Below the pieces are notes generated by a model that worked only from the letters and a program-made list of their open reading frames with translations, was not told the DNA's origin and did not search any database. The translations under genes and the position numbers were made by a program. From Pseudomonadota bacterium (GTDB lineage: Bacteria > Pseudomonadota > Gammaproteobacteria > Burkholderiales > Burkholderiaceae_C), in contig JAIUOM010000012.1 in the NCBI GenBank assembly GCA_020161215.1, positions 1-53,237 on the forward strand: 53,237 bases of DNA. Direction: 5' to 3'. Below are positions 1 to 7,956 of this stretch, piece after piece. The first letter of the stretch is position 1. Each line of letters starts with the position of its first letter.

Positions 1-53
1 ATCGCTCGTCGTCAGTCAATGCCAATTCTGCCTTCGGTCTGCCTGTTCTCATC

Positions 54-80
54 GCGGTATCTCCCTTCTAAAGATACCGC
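54..80. other. 9-bp inverted repeat (stem-loop)
   Basis: GCGGTATCT at 54-62 is mirrored by AGATACCGC at 72-80 around a 9-base loop. It lies just past the 3' end of the broken phage gene on the minus strand. It could be a terminator (no clear T run) or a protein-binding palindrome. Confidence 0.4.
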
Positions 81-104
81 ATTGGTATGCAAAATTAATG
101 ACAG

Positions 105-428
105 TTATTTGCAGGACAGAACACTAGGCGGGGGACGTAGTGGGCCGGAACTGGGCGTGTCGGCTTGCCAGTTCACGTCGCCCAGCATATCGCCGTAACG
201 ATCAAGAATTCTGTGATAGCCGTCATCCGGGTAGCTGGCTGCGGTCGACGGCGCCCAGGGCGTCCACGGCACGCCCAGCGGATCGGTTTCGGTCTCGAAG
301 CGCCCCTTTATGCGCCCCTCCATCTCCTGACCGATGCTCTGCATTGCCGGGGTGAGGTCGTCGAGGCGCCCTTGCAGGCGCGCCAGGTAGTCCCGGAATG
401 CCTGATCATCCACATCAATAATCAGCAT
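105..428 (-). pseudogene. truncated phage virion morphogenesis protein (Mu gpG / tail-completion type)
   Basis: The 107-residue frame begins like phage virion morphogenesis proteins: a helix with LDDLTPAMQSIGQEMEGRIKG, then RFETETDPLGVPWTPWAPST and ILDRYGDML. Family members usually run to about 150 residues and continue into a beta-rich half. Here the family-like sequence stops near NWQADTPSSG and ends in an unrelated proline-rich tail, so the 3' part is lost. A plausible ribosome site (GGTGAA) precedes the ATG. No other phage gene is visible up to the left edge, and 429-632 holds nothing recognisable, so this is probably a leftover of a decayed Mu-like prophage. Family assignment is from motif recognition only. 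Confidence 0.55.
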
Positions 429-632
429 CGGTTCACCTTAAAATAGACCGTGCACAGGGCGCGAAAGCGGTTGGCGCTGGGCCTATAGCCGCCTGAAAGT
501 TGACCCCGATGTCCAGACAGTCGCGGGAGCTTGATCCCCTGTGCGCCCTTACTTCGGGGCTTCATACAACAGCTCACCGATGCGGCCGTGCCGCCGCCCG
601 CGCTGGCCTGGCCCAGGCCCGGCGCAGGGCTT

Positions 633-1889
633 TCAGCCGTGGGCGCGCGGCGCCACCCAGCGCTGGTACTGGCGCACCCGGCAGGCGTTGGACAGTTGCT
701 GCCCGATCAGCGCGCGCAGCGGCGACACCGTCGGGTCTGTGCGTCTGCCCCGGCTGAGCTGCTGCAACTGAAATTTCACCGTCGCCATGTTGGCCAGCGA
801 GGTCAGCGCCTTGTTCTTCCAGGCAATCGGGCGCAAGGCCGGCGCGCTGTCCTGGCCGGCGCGCCAGTCGCGCGGCAGCATCGGGTCGATGGCCAGGGCG
901 GTGCCCATGCCCACCATGTCCACACCGCTGCCCACCACCTGCTCGGCCACCGGCAGGCGGCGTACGCCGCCGGTGACCATCACCGGCATGCTGGACACGG
1001 CGCGGATGTCGCGGGCGAATTCGACAAAGTAGGCTTCGCGCGCCAGTGTGCGCCCGTCGCGGGCCTGGCCCTGCATGGCCGGCGCCTCGTAGCTGCCGCC
1101 CGACAACTCGACCAGATCCACGCCCAGCGGGTTCAGCATTTGCACCACCTCGCGCGCGTCGTCGGCGCTGAAGCCGCCGCGCTGAAAATCCGCCGAGTTC
1201 AGCTTGACGGCGACCGCGAAACCCGGTGACACCACGGCACGCACGGCTTTCACCACCTCAAGCAGCAGCCGCGCGCGGTTTTCCAGCGGGCCGCCCCAGG
1301 CGTCGGTGCGCTGATTGGAGAGCGGCGACAGGAACTGGCTCAGCAGGTAGCCGTGCGCGGCGTGAATCTCCACCCCGGTGAAACCGGCCTGCTCCGCCAA
1401 CTCGGCCGTGCGGGCAAAGCGCCGAATCACCTCCTCGATCACCTCCTGGGTCATGGCCTGGGGCGGGTTGAAGTGCTTCGACATCTTGCCCAGGTCCAGC
1501 GCCACGGCCGAGGGTGCCCAGGTCGGCTGCCCCAGATTGGCCGGCATCTGACGGCCGGGATGGTTGATCTGCAGCCAGAACTGCGCGCCGCGGGAGCGGC
1601 CCACGCGCGCCCAGCGCTGGAACTTGTCCAGTTGGGACGCATCTTCCAGCACCACGCCGCCAGGCCCCGTCATGGCCCGGCCATCGACCATCACATTGCC
1701 GGTGATCAGCAGGCCGGCCCCGCCGTCGGCCCAGGCCTGGTACAGCCGCATCAAGGCTTCGGAAGGCGCCTGGTCGGCGTCGGCCATGTTCTCTTCCATG
1801 GCCGCCTTGGCCAGGCGGTTGGGAATGCGCGAGCCGTTGGGCAGCGCCAGTTCGGCAAATACGTTCATCGTGTGAGTTTGGTTGATCAT
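633..1889 (-). CDS. NADH:flavin oxidoreductase, old yellow enzyme family
   Basis: This is a 418-residue FMN-dependent TIM-barrel flavoprotein that probably uses NAD(P)H to reduce an activated alkene or similar electrophile; the substrate is unknown. Visible family marks are NRLAKAAMEE near the N terminus (24-33), QINHPGRQ (107-114), HAAHGYLLSQFLSP (176-189) with the usual pair of catalytic histidines, and VMVTGGVRR for phosphate binding near residue 305. The chosen ATG (1889) lies only seven bases from the predicted -10 box, so the message may be leaderless. A second ATG at 1868 (MNVFAELALP) matches where most homologues begin, but has no clear ribosome site. It is divergent from a MerR regulator that probably controls it. 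The last 60 residues are less typical. Confidence 0.9.
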   Translation of the reverse strand: MINQTHTMNVFAELALPNGSRIPNRLAKAAMEENMADADQAPSEALMRLYQAWADGGAGLLITGNVMVDGRAMTGPGGVVLEDASQLDKFQRWARVGRSRGAQFWLQINHPGRQMPANLGQPTWAPSAVALDLGKMSKHFNPPQAMTQEVIEEVIRRFARTAELAEQAGFTGVEIHAAHGYLLSQFLSPLSNQRTDAWGGPLENRARLLLEVVKAVRAVVSPGFAVAVKLNSADFQRGGFSADDAREVVQMLNPLGVDLVELSGGSYEAPAMQGQARDGRTLAREAYFVEFARDIRAVSSMPVMVTGGVRRLPVAEQVVGSGVDMVGMGTALAIDPMLPRDWRAGQDSAPALRPIAWKNKALTSLANMATVKFQLQQLSRGRRTDPTVSPLRALIGQQLSNACRVRQYQRWVAPRAHG

Positions 1890-1895
1890 GGTTCG

Positions 1896-1926
1896 ACTTT
1901 AAGATTAAAGTTAACTTCATAGTCAA
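1896..1926 (-). promoter_or_regulatory. MerR-type promoter with 19-bp spacer upstream of the flavoprotein gene
   Basis: Read on the minus strand, TTGACT (1921-1926) and TAAAGT (1896-1901) are separated by exactly 19 bp. That over-long spacer is typical of promoters that MerR proteins activate by untwisting DNA. The spacer contains the palindrome AAGTTAACTT and the inverted repeat ACTTTA-N4-TAAAGT. It lies between the flavoprotein gene and the merR-like gene. Confidence 0.7.
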
Positions 1927-1947
1927 GTGTTTTTTGGGATTGAGCAC

Positions 1948-2391
1948 ATGAAGATCGGTGAACTGGCCAAACACAGCGGGCTGGCGCCCTCCCGTATCCG
2001 TTTTTACGAGGCGAGCGGGCTGATTCGAGGCGTGGCGCGCCAGGAGAACGGCTACCGCGAGTACGGCCCCGAGGCGCTGTGGACGCTGGACATCATCACC
2101 ACCGCGCAAAGCGCCGGCTTCTCACTCGACGAAATCCGCAAGCTGCTGCCCAGCGCCCAGGACAACACCTGGCAACACGCCGAGCTGCTGGACAGCCTGG
2201 AGCGCAAGGTGGCCGAGATCGAGGTCTTGCAACAGCGCCTGGCGCGGAACAAGGCGCAGCTGCTGATGGTCATCGAGACCGTGAAGAGCCGCCCGGAGGA
2301 TCTGGCTTGCGCGGACCGAGCGCAGTGGGTGCTGGGGCGGCTTCGGGAGGGGCGTGGGGCGGTGGGAGCGCTGCCTCGGACGGCGGAATAG
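1948..2391 (+). CDS. MerR family transcriptional regulator
   Basis: A 147-residue regulator. The N terminus MKIGELAKHSGLAPSRIRFY is the winged helix-turn-helix of the MerR family. It is followed by the wing (NGYREYGPEA) and a long dimerisation helix (about residues 75-115). The C-terminal effector region is short and has one cysteine (in LACADR), so a metal-binding pocket is not evident. A longer start seven codons upstream (1927) is possible, but the family begins at MKIGELA. It is divergent from the flavoprotein gene across the 19-bp-spacer promoter and probably activates that gene in response to an electrophile or oxidant. 2392-2567 downstream holds nothing recognisable. Confidence 0.9.
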   Translation: MKIGELAKHSGLAPSRIRFYEASGLIRGVARQENGYREYGPEALWTLDIITTAQSAGFSLDEIRKLLPSAQDNTWQHAELLDSLERKVAEIEVLQQRLARNKAQLLMVIETVKSRPEDLACADRAQWVLGRLREGRGAVGALPRTAE

Positions 2392-2567
2392 ATCACGCCG
2401 TTTGGAAGAGAGGCGGTGGGGTGATGTACCCCTGTGCGTTGACAGGCTTGCGCGTATTTTGTCGAGTTTGACCCGGCAAGCCAGAGTGGTTGGTGGGTGA
2501 CTGTCGTTGGCCAACTCCAGACACTGGACCGATGGCGGTAGGTTGTTAAGTTCAACTCGGGTTTCGA

Positions 2568-3446
2568 CTACCGCTCCGCCAACGCCCGCCCCAAAAAATC
2601 AAACACCACCCGAATGCGCCGTGAGGTGCGCAGTTCGCGGTGGGTCACCAGCCAGATCGGAAAACGCACCGGGGGTAAGTCGTCCAGCACGCGCACCATG
2701 CCGGGCGTGACCTGGGCCACTTCGATCATCATGGCGCCAATGCCCAGACCCTGGCACACCAGGGACCAGTGCGCGGTGCTGTGGTCGGCGTAGCAGCTGA
2801 AGTTGGCCTCGCTCAGTGGTAGGCCGTGCTGGCGCAGGTAGCCAAGGTACTCGCCTCGGCGATCGGTGCCGACGAAGGCGTGCCGCACGGCGTCGTCGGC
2901 GCCGCGCGGGTGGCCGTGCGTGCGCACCCAGTCCTCGCTGGCGTAGAACCAGGCCTCGGCCTCGCGCACCAGCCGGGCAATCAGGTCCGGCTGCTCGGGT
3001 TTGACGTGGCGGATGGCGATGTCGGCCTCGCGCCGGCGCAGATCGCTCAGCGCGTTGGAGGAGATCAGCTCGATCAGGATGCCCGGCGCCTCGTCACGCA
3101 GCCGCCGCACCAGCGGCGGCATCAGGTAATTGGCCACGGCGTCGCTGGCCGAGACGGTGACCACGCCTTGCACGGCCTGCGCGCGCCCGGTGGCGGCCAG
3201 GGCCATGGCGTCGGCCGCCGCGCCCATGCCGCGTGCATGCTCCAGCAGCGCCAGCCCGGTATCGGTCAGTGCCATGGCCTTGCCCAGGCGCTCAAACAAG
3301 GTCACGCCCAGGCGCTTCTCGATACCGGCCACCTGTCGGCTCAGCGTGGGTTGGGTCAGCCCCAGTTTGCGCGCGGCGGCCGACAAGGAGCCGGTTTCGG
3401 CGGTTTCCAGAAACGCGCGCAGCTGGTTCCAGTCGACTTTGTTCAT
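2568..3446 (-). CDS. LysR family transcriptional regulator
   Basis: A 292-residue LysR-type regulator. The helix-turn-helix lies at about residues 7-65 (AETGSLSAAARKLGLTQPTL, then SRQVAGIEKRLG), followed by a periplasmic-binding-like effector domain to about residue 285. FWLVTHRELRTSRRIR-like sequence near the end (LVTHRELRTSRRIR) is common in the group related to D-malate/tartrate-type LysR proteins with no known ligand. It is transcribed away from a methyltransferase gene across a roughly 100-bp gap, so it may regulate itself and that neighbour. The effector cannot be told from sequence. Confidence 0.92.
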   Translation of the reverse strand: MNKVDWNQLRAFLETAETGSLSAAARKLGLTQPTLSRQVAGIEKRLGVTLFERLGKAMALTDTGLALLEHARGMGAAADAMALAATGRAQAVQGVVTVSASDAVANYLMPPLVRRLRDEAPGILIELISSNALSDLRRREADIAIRHVKPEQPDLIARLVREAEAWFYASEDWVRTHGHPRGADDAVRHAFVGTDRRGEYLGYLRQHGLPLSEANFSCYADHSTAHWSLVCQGLGIGAMMIEVAQVTPGMVRVLDDLPPVRFPIWLVTHRELRTSRRIRVVFDFLGRALAER

Positions 3447-3557
3447 GCAAAAAAGTATATGTAATCTGCGATTTTTGAAGATTCCATGCGGTGATGTATG
3501 TCACTAGGATGGCGCCATCGCCTCCCCGGGGGGCATACCTCGTCGTTGTCGTCGTCC

Positions 3558-4256
3558 ATGCCCATGTCTTCCGCTGCCCCGCACCTTCCCGTCGCAACCT
3601 CTCCCCAGACCGAAAGCGCCATGCTTCGCCAGGCCCGCTTTTGGGACCGCGTGGCGCTGCGCTATGCCGGCGAATCGATCACCGACCTGACCGGCTACGA
3701 GCGCAGCCTGCGGCGCGTGGGCGAGTTGCTGGGGTCCGGTCATGAGGTGCTGGAAATCGGCTGCGGCACGGGCGCCACGGCTCTGCGTCTGGCGCCGGGC
3801 GTGCGCCGGTTGCACGCCACCGACGTGTCGGGGCGGATGATCGCCATCGCGCGCCAGCGCTGGCACGCCCAGCCCATGGCCCAACTCAGTTTCGAGCAGG
3901 CCGACGCATCGACCGCGGCGGCGGCCCCGGCGGCCTACGACCGGGTGCTGGCCTTCAACCTGCTGCACCTGCTGACCGATCTGGATCGGGGGCTGGCGGC
4001 GGTGGCCGCCACGCTGCGCCCTGGTGGTTTGTTCATCTCCAAGACGGCCTGCGTGGCCGAGATGAACCCGCTGGTGCCGCACCTGATCGTGCCGCTGATG
4101 CGTGCGCTGGGCCGCGCCCCGGCGTTGCTGTGCCTGAACGAATCGGGCCTGGTTCGGGCCCTGGCGGGCAGTGGCCTGGATGTGATCGCCATCGAGCGCC
4201 ACGGCAGCACGCGCCGCGACATCCGCGCCTTCATCGTCGCGCGCAAGCCGGGCTGA
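3558..4256 (+). CDS. class I SAM-dependent methyltransferase
   Basis: A small-molecule or protein methyltransferase of about 232 residues. The core begins at ARFWDRVALRYAG. Motif I is VLEIGCGTGAT, followed by the acidic loop (HATDVSGRMIAIAR) and the motif IV region YDRVLAFNLLHLL, then LRPGGLFISKT. This is the UbiE/Methyltransf_11 layout. The start is uncertain: ATGs at 3498, 3558 and 3621 are in frame, none has a strong ribosome site, and homology begins only around the last. It is divergent from the LysR regulator. The substrate is unknown. Confidence 0.85.
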   Translation: MPMSSAAPHLPVATSPQTESAMLRQARFWDRVALRYAGESITDLTGYERSLRRVGELLGSGHEVLEIGCGTGATALRLAPGVRRLHATDVSGRMIAIARQRWHAQPMAQLSFEQADASTAAAAPAAYDRVLAFNLLHLLTDLDRGLAAVAATLRPGGLFISKTACVAEMNPLVPHLIVPLMRALGRAPALLCLNESGLVRALAGSGLDVIAIERHGSTRRDIRAFIVARKPG

Positions 4257-4363
4257 ATCTTCGCCGACCCGAACCCGCTGGCGAACGCCGCCGCCGCCAG
4301 CCAGGCGCCCTGCTGGACCGGGGTCGAATTCATCGGCACGCGCTGGCCCCAGAGCGCACCAGC

Positions 4364-4403
4364 GTCATGAAACCGTCACGACCCCGTCACGCCCGGGTCA
4401 CGC
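4364..4403 (+). promoter_or_regulatory. Pho box array (four GTCA units at 11-bp spacing)
   Basis: GTCATGA, GTCACGA, GTCACGC and GTCACGC begin at 4364, 4375, 4386 and 4397, so all four are exactly 11 bp apart. PhoB binds direct repeats of a 7-bp CTGTCAT-like unit plus a 4-bp spacer. Four units would make two overlapping or adjacent boxes. The array ends about 45 bp before the acyltransferase start. Spacers are GC-rich rather than AT-rich, as expected for this genome. Confidence 0.75.
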
Positions 4404-4448
4404 GCGCGGCCGACCATCGGGGCGAAAAGCACCACAGGAGCCTTGCCC

Positions 4449-5279
4449 ATGAAAGAACTGCCCACGCCCACCCACGCCTTGTCGCCCGGCCCCGCGCCGG
4501 GGCCAGGTGCCCGGAGCTGGCTTCATCCGGGCGCTGCGCGCCTGGCGCCGGCGGCGGGCCTGCGCGTGGTCTGGGCGCGCCACCACGACGAGGTGAGGGC
4601 GGCGCAGCGCCTGCGTCACGCCGTGTTCGCCGTCGAGATGGGCGCGCGCCTGTCCACTCCGGTGCCGGGCCACGACATCGACCTGTTCGACGACTACTGC
4701 GAACACCTGCTGGTGCGCGCGGCCGACACCGACCAGGTGATCGGCACCTACCGCGTGCTCACCCCAGCCCAGGCGCGCCGCCTGGGCGGCACCTACACCG
4801 AGCAGGCGTTCGACCTGACGCGCCTGCGCACCCTGCGCCCGCGCATGGTCGAGCTGGGGCGCAGTTGCGTGCACCCGGCGCACCGGCACGGTGGGGTGAT
4901 TTTGGCGCTGTGGGGCGCGCTGGGTGAGTTCATGGCGCGCAACCAGCTCGACACCATGATCGGTTGCGCCAGCATTCCCGTGATGCAGGGCGGGGTGTTC
5001 CATGGCGACGTGGCCGCCAGCCTGTGGCGCCAAGTGCGCGAACGGCACCTGGCGCCGATCGAGTGGCGCGTGCGACCGCGCCTGCCGCTGCCGCTGGAGC
5101 ACCTGGACGACAGCCTGTCCGTGGAGCCGCCGGCGCTGATCAAGGGCTACCTGCGCCTGGGCACCCAGGTGCTGGGCGAGCCGGCCTGGGATCCGGATTT
5201 CGGCACCGCCGACTTGCCCATGCTGATGCGCGTGGCCGATCTCCACCCGCGCTACCGTCGGCATTTGCTGGGCGCATGA
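4449..5279 (+). CDS. OlsB-like GNAT N-acyltransferase (ornithine lipid or similar acyl-ACP-dependent)
   Basis: A 276-residue protein of the hemolysin-like/OlsB acetyltransferase family, which transfers a 3-hydroxyacyl group from ACP to the alpha-amine of ornithine as the first step of ornithine lipid synthesis. Typical marks are LRHAVFAVEMGARL, the acidic HDIDLFDDYCEHLLV, VIGTYRVLTP, MVELGRSCVHPAHR and MIGCASIPV. ATG 4449 is chosen because AGGAG ends eight bases upstream; an in-frame TTG two codons earlier is less likely. The first 40 residues are proline-rich and not conserved. It is the first gene after the Pho box array and is followed by ppk1 and sixA, which fits replacement of phospholipids when phosphate is short. 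No olsA partner is in the window, so the exact lipid is an inference. Confidence 0.8.
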   Translation: MKELPTPTHALSPGPAPGPGARSWLHPGAARLAPAAGLRVVWARHHDEVRAAQRLRHAVFAVEMGARLSTPVPGHDIDLFDDYCEHLLVRAADTDQVIGTYRVLTPAQARRLGGTYTEQAFDLTRLRTLRPRMVELGRSCVHPAHRHGGVILALWGALGEFMARNQLDTMIGCASIPVMQGGVFHGDVAASLWRQVRERHLAPIEWRVRPRLPLPLEHLDDSLSVEPPALIKGYLRLGTQVLGEPAWDPDFGTADLPMLMRVADLHPRYRRHLLGA

Positions 5280-5360
5280 GGGTGGCTGATTCAAGCCGCT
5301 CGCCAGGCCAGGCGGGCTCGGGTATGCTGACCGCGATGCTCTCATTCTTGATGCGCCCCC

Positions 5361-7421
5361 GTGCCTGAACCGTCGAACATCCTGGCGCGCTACCCGCTGC
5401 AGGGGCGCGACGCCGGCATCCTGGCGTTCAACCTGCGCGTGCTGAGCTGGGCCGAACGGCCCGAGGTGCCGCTGCTGGAGCGCCTGCGCTACCTGTGCAT
5501 TGTGTCGTCCAACCTCGATGAGTTCTTCGAGGTGCGCGCCGAGCCGCACCTGAGCGCCTGGCGCGCCGGCACCGACGCGGCCGGCGGCATGCGCCGCCTG
5601 ATGGCCGACGCGCACGAGCTGGTGGCGCAGCAGTACGGCATCTTCAACGACGTGCTGCAGCCGGCCATGGCCGCCGAGCACATGCGCATCGTCTCGCACC
5701 TTGAGCGCACCGAGGCGCAGCGGCGCTGGGTGCGCGACTATTTCCTGCGCGAGGTCAAGCCCCTGCTGGTGCCGGTGGCGCTGGATCCGGCCCACCCGTT
5801 TCCGCTGGTCGCCAACAAGTCGCTGAACTTCATCGTCCAGCTCAAGGGGCAGGACGCCTTTGGCCGCGCCAACGAGATCGCCATCGTCAAGGTGCCGCGC
5901 GTGCTGCCGCGCGTGCTGCGCATGCCCGACCGGGTGGCAGGGCGCGGCGAAACGCTGTTCGTGATGCTTTCCAGCGTGATCCGCGCGCACCTGGCCGATT
6001 TGTTCCCGGGCCGCCAGGTCGGCGACTTTTCGCACTTTCGGGTCACGCGCGATTCGGACCTGTCGGTGGACGAGGACGAGGTGAAAAACCTGCGCACCGC
6101 CCTGCGTCAGGAGCTGCACCAGCGCCACTACGGCCAGGCGGTGCGGGTGGAGGTGTCTTCGGCCTGCCCCGAGCCGCTGGCTGAGTTTCTGCTGCGCCAG
6201 TTCAACCTGCCGCCCGAGGCGCTGTTCAAGGTGCAGGGGCCGGTGAACCTGGTGCGGCTGCAGCAGCTGATTCAGCTGGTGCATCGGCCCGAATGGTTGT
6301 TTGCTCCGTACCAGGCCAGCTACCCGGTGCAACTGGTGCGCGGCGAGCCGCTGTTTCAGCGTCTCAAGCAGGGCGATGTGCTGATTCACCTGCCGTTCGA
6401 GAGCTTCGACGGCGTGATCGACTTCCTGCGCCAGGCCGTGCACGATCCGCAGGTGCTGGCCATCAAGCAAACCATTTACCGCACCGGCAACGACAGCCGC
6501 ATGATGGACTTGCTGATCGAGGCGCAGCGCCGCGGCAAGGAAGTGACGGCGGTGGTGGAGCTGAAGGCGCGTTTCGACGAAGAGGCCAACATCAACTGGG
6601 CCGAAGGCCTGGAGCAGGCCGGCGCCCAGGTGGTGTACGGCGTGGTGGGCCTGAAAACCCACGCCAAGATGCTGCTCATCACACGGCGCGAAGGGCGCCA
6701 GCTGCGCCGCTACGGGCACCTGTCCACCGGCAACTACAACCCGCGCACGGCGGCGCTGTACACCGACCTGAGCTACCTGACGGCCGACGCGCGCCTGACG
6801 GCCGACATGGACCAGCTGTTCGTGCACCTGGCCAGCCACAGCCGGCTGCCGCGCATGCAGCGCATGCTGCTGGCGCCCTTCACCCTGCACCGGCAGATGC
6901 TGGCCAAGATCAACGCCGTGGCGCAGGCGGCGCGGCGCGGCCAGGGCGGGCGCATCATCGCCAAGATGAACGCGCTGACCGATCAGCCGCTGATCGAGGC
7001 CCTGCTGCGCGCCGGCGAGGCGGGCGCGCGCATCGACCTGATCGTGCGCGGCGCCTGCATGCTGCCGGCGCAGCTCACCAAGAACATCCGCGTGCGCAGC
7101 ATCATCGGGCGCTTTCTGGAGCATTCGCGCGTGTTCTACTTTCGCGCCGGCACCGACGAGCAGCTGTGGCTGTCCTCGGCCGACTGGATGAACCGCAACA
7201 TGCTGCGCCGGGTGGAAACCGCCTGGCCTGTCACCGACCCGGCGCTGCGCCGGCGCATCATCGACGAATGCCTGCTGGCCTGCCTGCACGACGCGCGCGA
7301 CGCCTGGGTGCTGGGCGAGGGCGGCATCTACCGCGACGTGGTGCCCGCCGGCGCCGCGCCCGGCCCCGGTGCGCAGGCCGCGCTGATGGCACGCTACCGC
7401 GCGCCCGCGCCGACGGAGTGA
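5361..7421 (+). CDS. ppk1: polyphosphate kinase 1
   Basis: This 686-residue enzyme reversibly makes long-chain polyphosphate from ATP. The four expected parts are visible: N-terminal domain (LRYLCIVSSNLDEFFEVR), head domain (HPFPLVANKSLNF), and C1 and C2 phospholipase-D-like domains. The autophosphorylated histidine is in LKTHAKMLLITRRE, and the second conserved histidine is in FLEHSRVFYF. LSTGNYNPRTAALYTDL is the nucleotide loop. It starts at GTG (5361) because the family N terminus falls there and no in-frame ATG is nearby. It lies 81 bp after the OlsB-like gene and four bases before sixA. No exopolyphosphatase gene follows, although ppx often accompanies ppk. Confidence 0.97.
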   Translation: MPEPSNILARYPLQGRDAGILAFNLRVLSWAERPEVPLLERLRYLCIVSSNLDEFFEVRAEPHLSAWRAGTDAAGGMRRLMADAHELVAQQYGIFNDVLQPAMAAEHMRIVSHLERTEAQRRWVRDYFLREVKPLLVPVALDPAHPFPLVANKSLNFIVQLKGQDAFGRANEIAIVKVPRVLPRVLRMPDRVAGRGETLFVMLSSVIRAHLADLFPGRQVGDFSHFRVTRDSDLSVDEDEVKNLRTALRQELHQRHYGQAVRVEVSSACPEPLAEFLLRQFNLPPEALFKVQGPVNLVRLQQLIQLVHRPEWLFAPYQASYPVQLVRGEPLFQRLKQGDVLIHLPFESFDGVIDFLRQAVHDPQVLAIKQTIYRTGNDSRMMDLLIEAQRRGKEVTAVVELKARFDEEANINWAEGLEQAGAQVVYGVVGLKTHAKMLLITRREGRQLRRYGHLSTGNYNPRTAALYTDLSYLTADARLTADMDQLFVHLASHSRLPRMQRMLLAPFTLHRQMLAKINAVAQAARRGQGGRIIAKMNALTDQPLIEALLRAGEAGARIDLIVRGACMLPAQLTKNIRVRSIIGRFLEHSRVFYFRAGTDEQLWLSSADWMNRNMLRRVETAWPVTDPALRRRIIDECLLACLHDARDAWVLGEGGIYRDVVPAGAAPGPGAQAALMARYRAPAPTE

Positions 7422-7425
7422 CGCG

Positions 7426-7887
7426 ATGGACCTGATCCTGTGGCGCCACGCCGAGGCGCGCGAGCCCGAGGAAGGCCAGGGCGACGCGGCGCGCCCGCTC
7501 ACCCTGCGGGGCGAGCGCCAGGCCGCGCGCATGGCCCAATGGCTGGACCGGCAACTGCCCGAAGGCACACGCATCCTGGCCAGCCCGGCGCGGCGCACCG
7601 AGCAGACCGTGCGCGCACTGGGCCGAAAATACCGGCTGCCGGACGAACTGGCGGTGGGCGCCGCGCCCGCCCAGCTGCTGCAACTGGCCGGCTGGCCGCA
7701 GGCGCGCACGCCGGTGCTGATCGTCGGCCACCAGCCCACGCTGGGCGCCACCATCGCCCAGTTGCTGGGCCTGTCCGCGCCGGAATGCGCGGTGAAGAAA
7801 GGCGCCGTCTGGTGGCTGCGCAGCCGCCAGCGCGGCGATGTGCCTCAGACGGTGATCGTCACGGTGCAGGCGCCGGAGCTGCTGTAG
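7426..7887 (+). CDS. sixA: phosphohistidine phosphatase SixA
   Basis: A 153-residue histidine phosphatase. The catalytic motif LWRHAEA is at the N terminus, the second arginine region is SPARRTEQTVRAL, and the second catalytic histidine is in VIVGHQPTLG. SixA removes phosphate from histidines of phosphorelay or phosphotransferase proteins. It starts four bases after ppk1 and is almost certainly co-transcribed. ppk-sixA adjacency is common in betaproteobacteria. Confidence 0.93.
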   Translation: MDLILWRHAEAREPEEGQGDAARPLTLRGERQAARMAQWLDRQLPEGTRILASPARRTEQTVRALGRKYRLPDELAVGAAPAQLLQLAGWPQARTPVLIVGHQPTLGATIAQLLGLSAPECAVKKGAVWWLRSRQRGDVPQTVIVTVQAPELL

Positions 7888-7956
7888 CCAGTAGGTGGCC
7901 CAGGCACGGTGATTTGGTTCTCTGCCGGGTGGGCAGAAGGTGTGTGAACGACGTAC

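Noticed and set aside
4398-7754. Very long open frame antisense to the OlsB-like gene and ppk1
   Set aside because: Its composition (His, Ala, Arg and Gln runs) is that of the shadow frame of a GC-rich gene, and the plus strand carries clear enzyme motifs.
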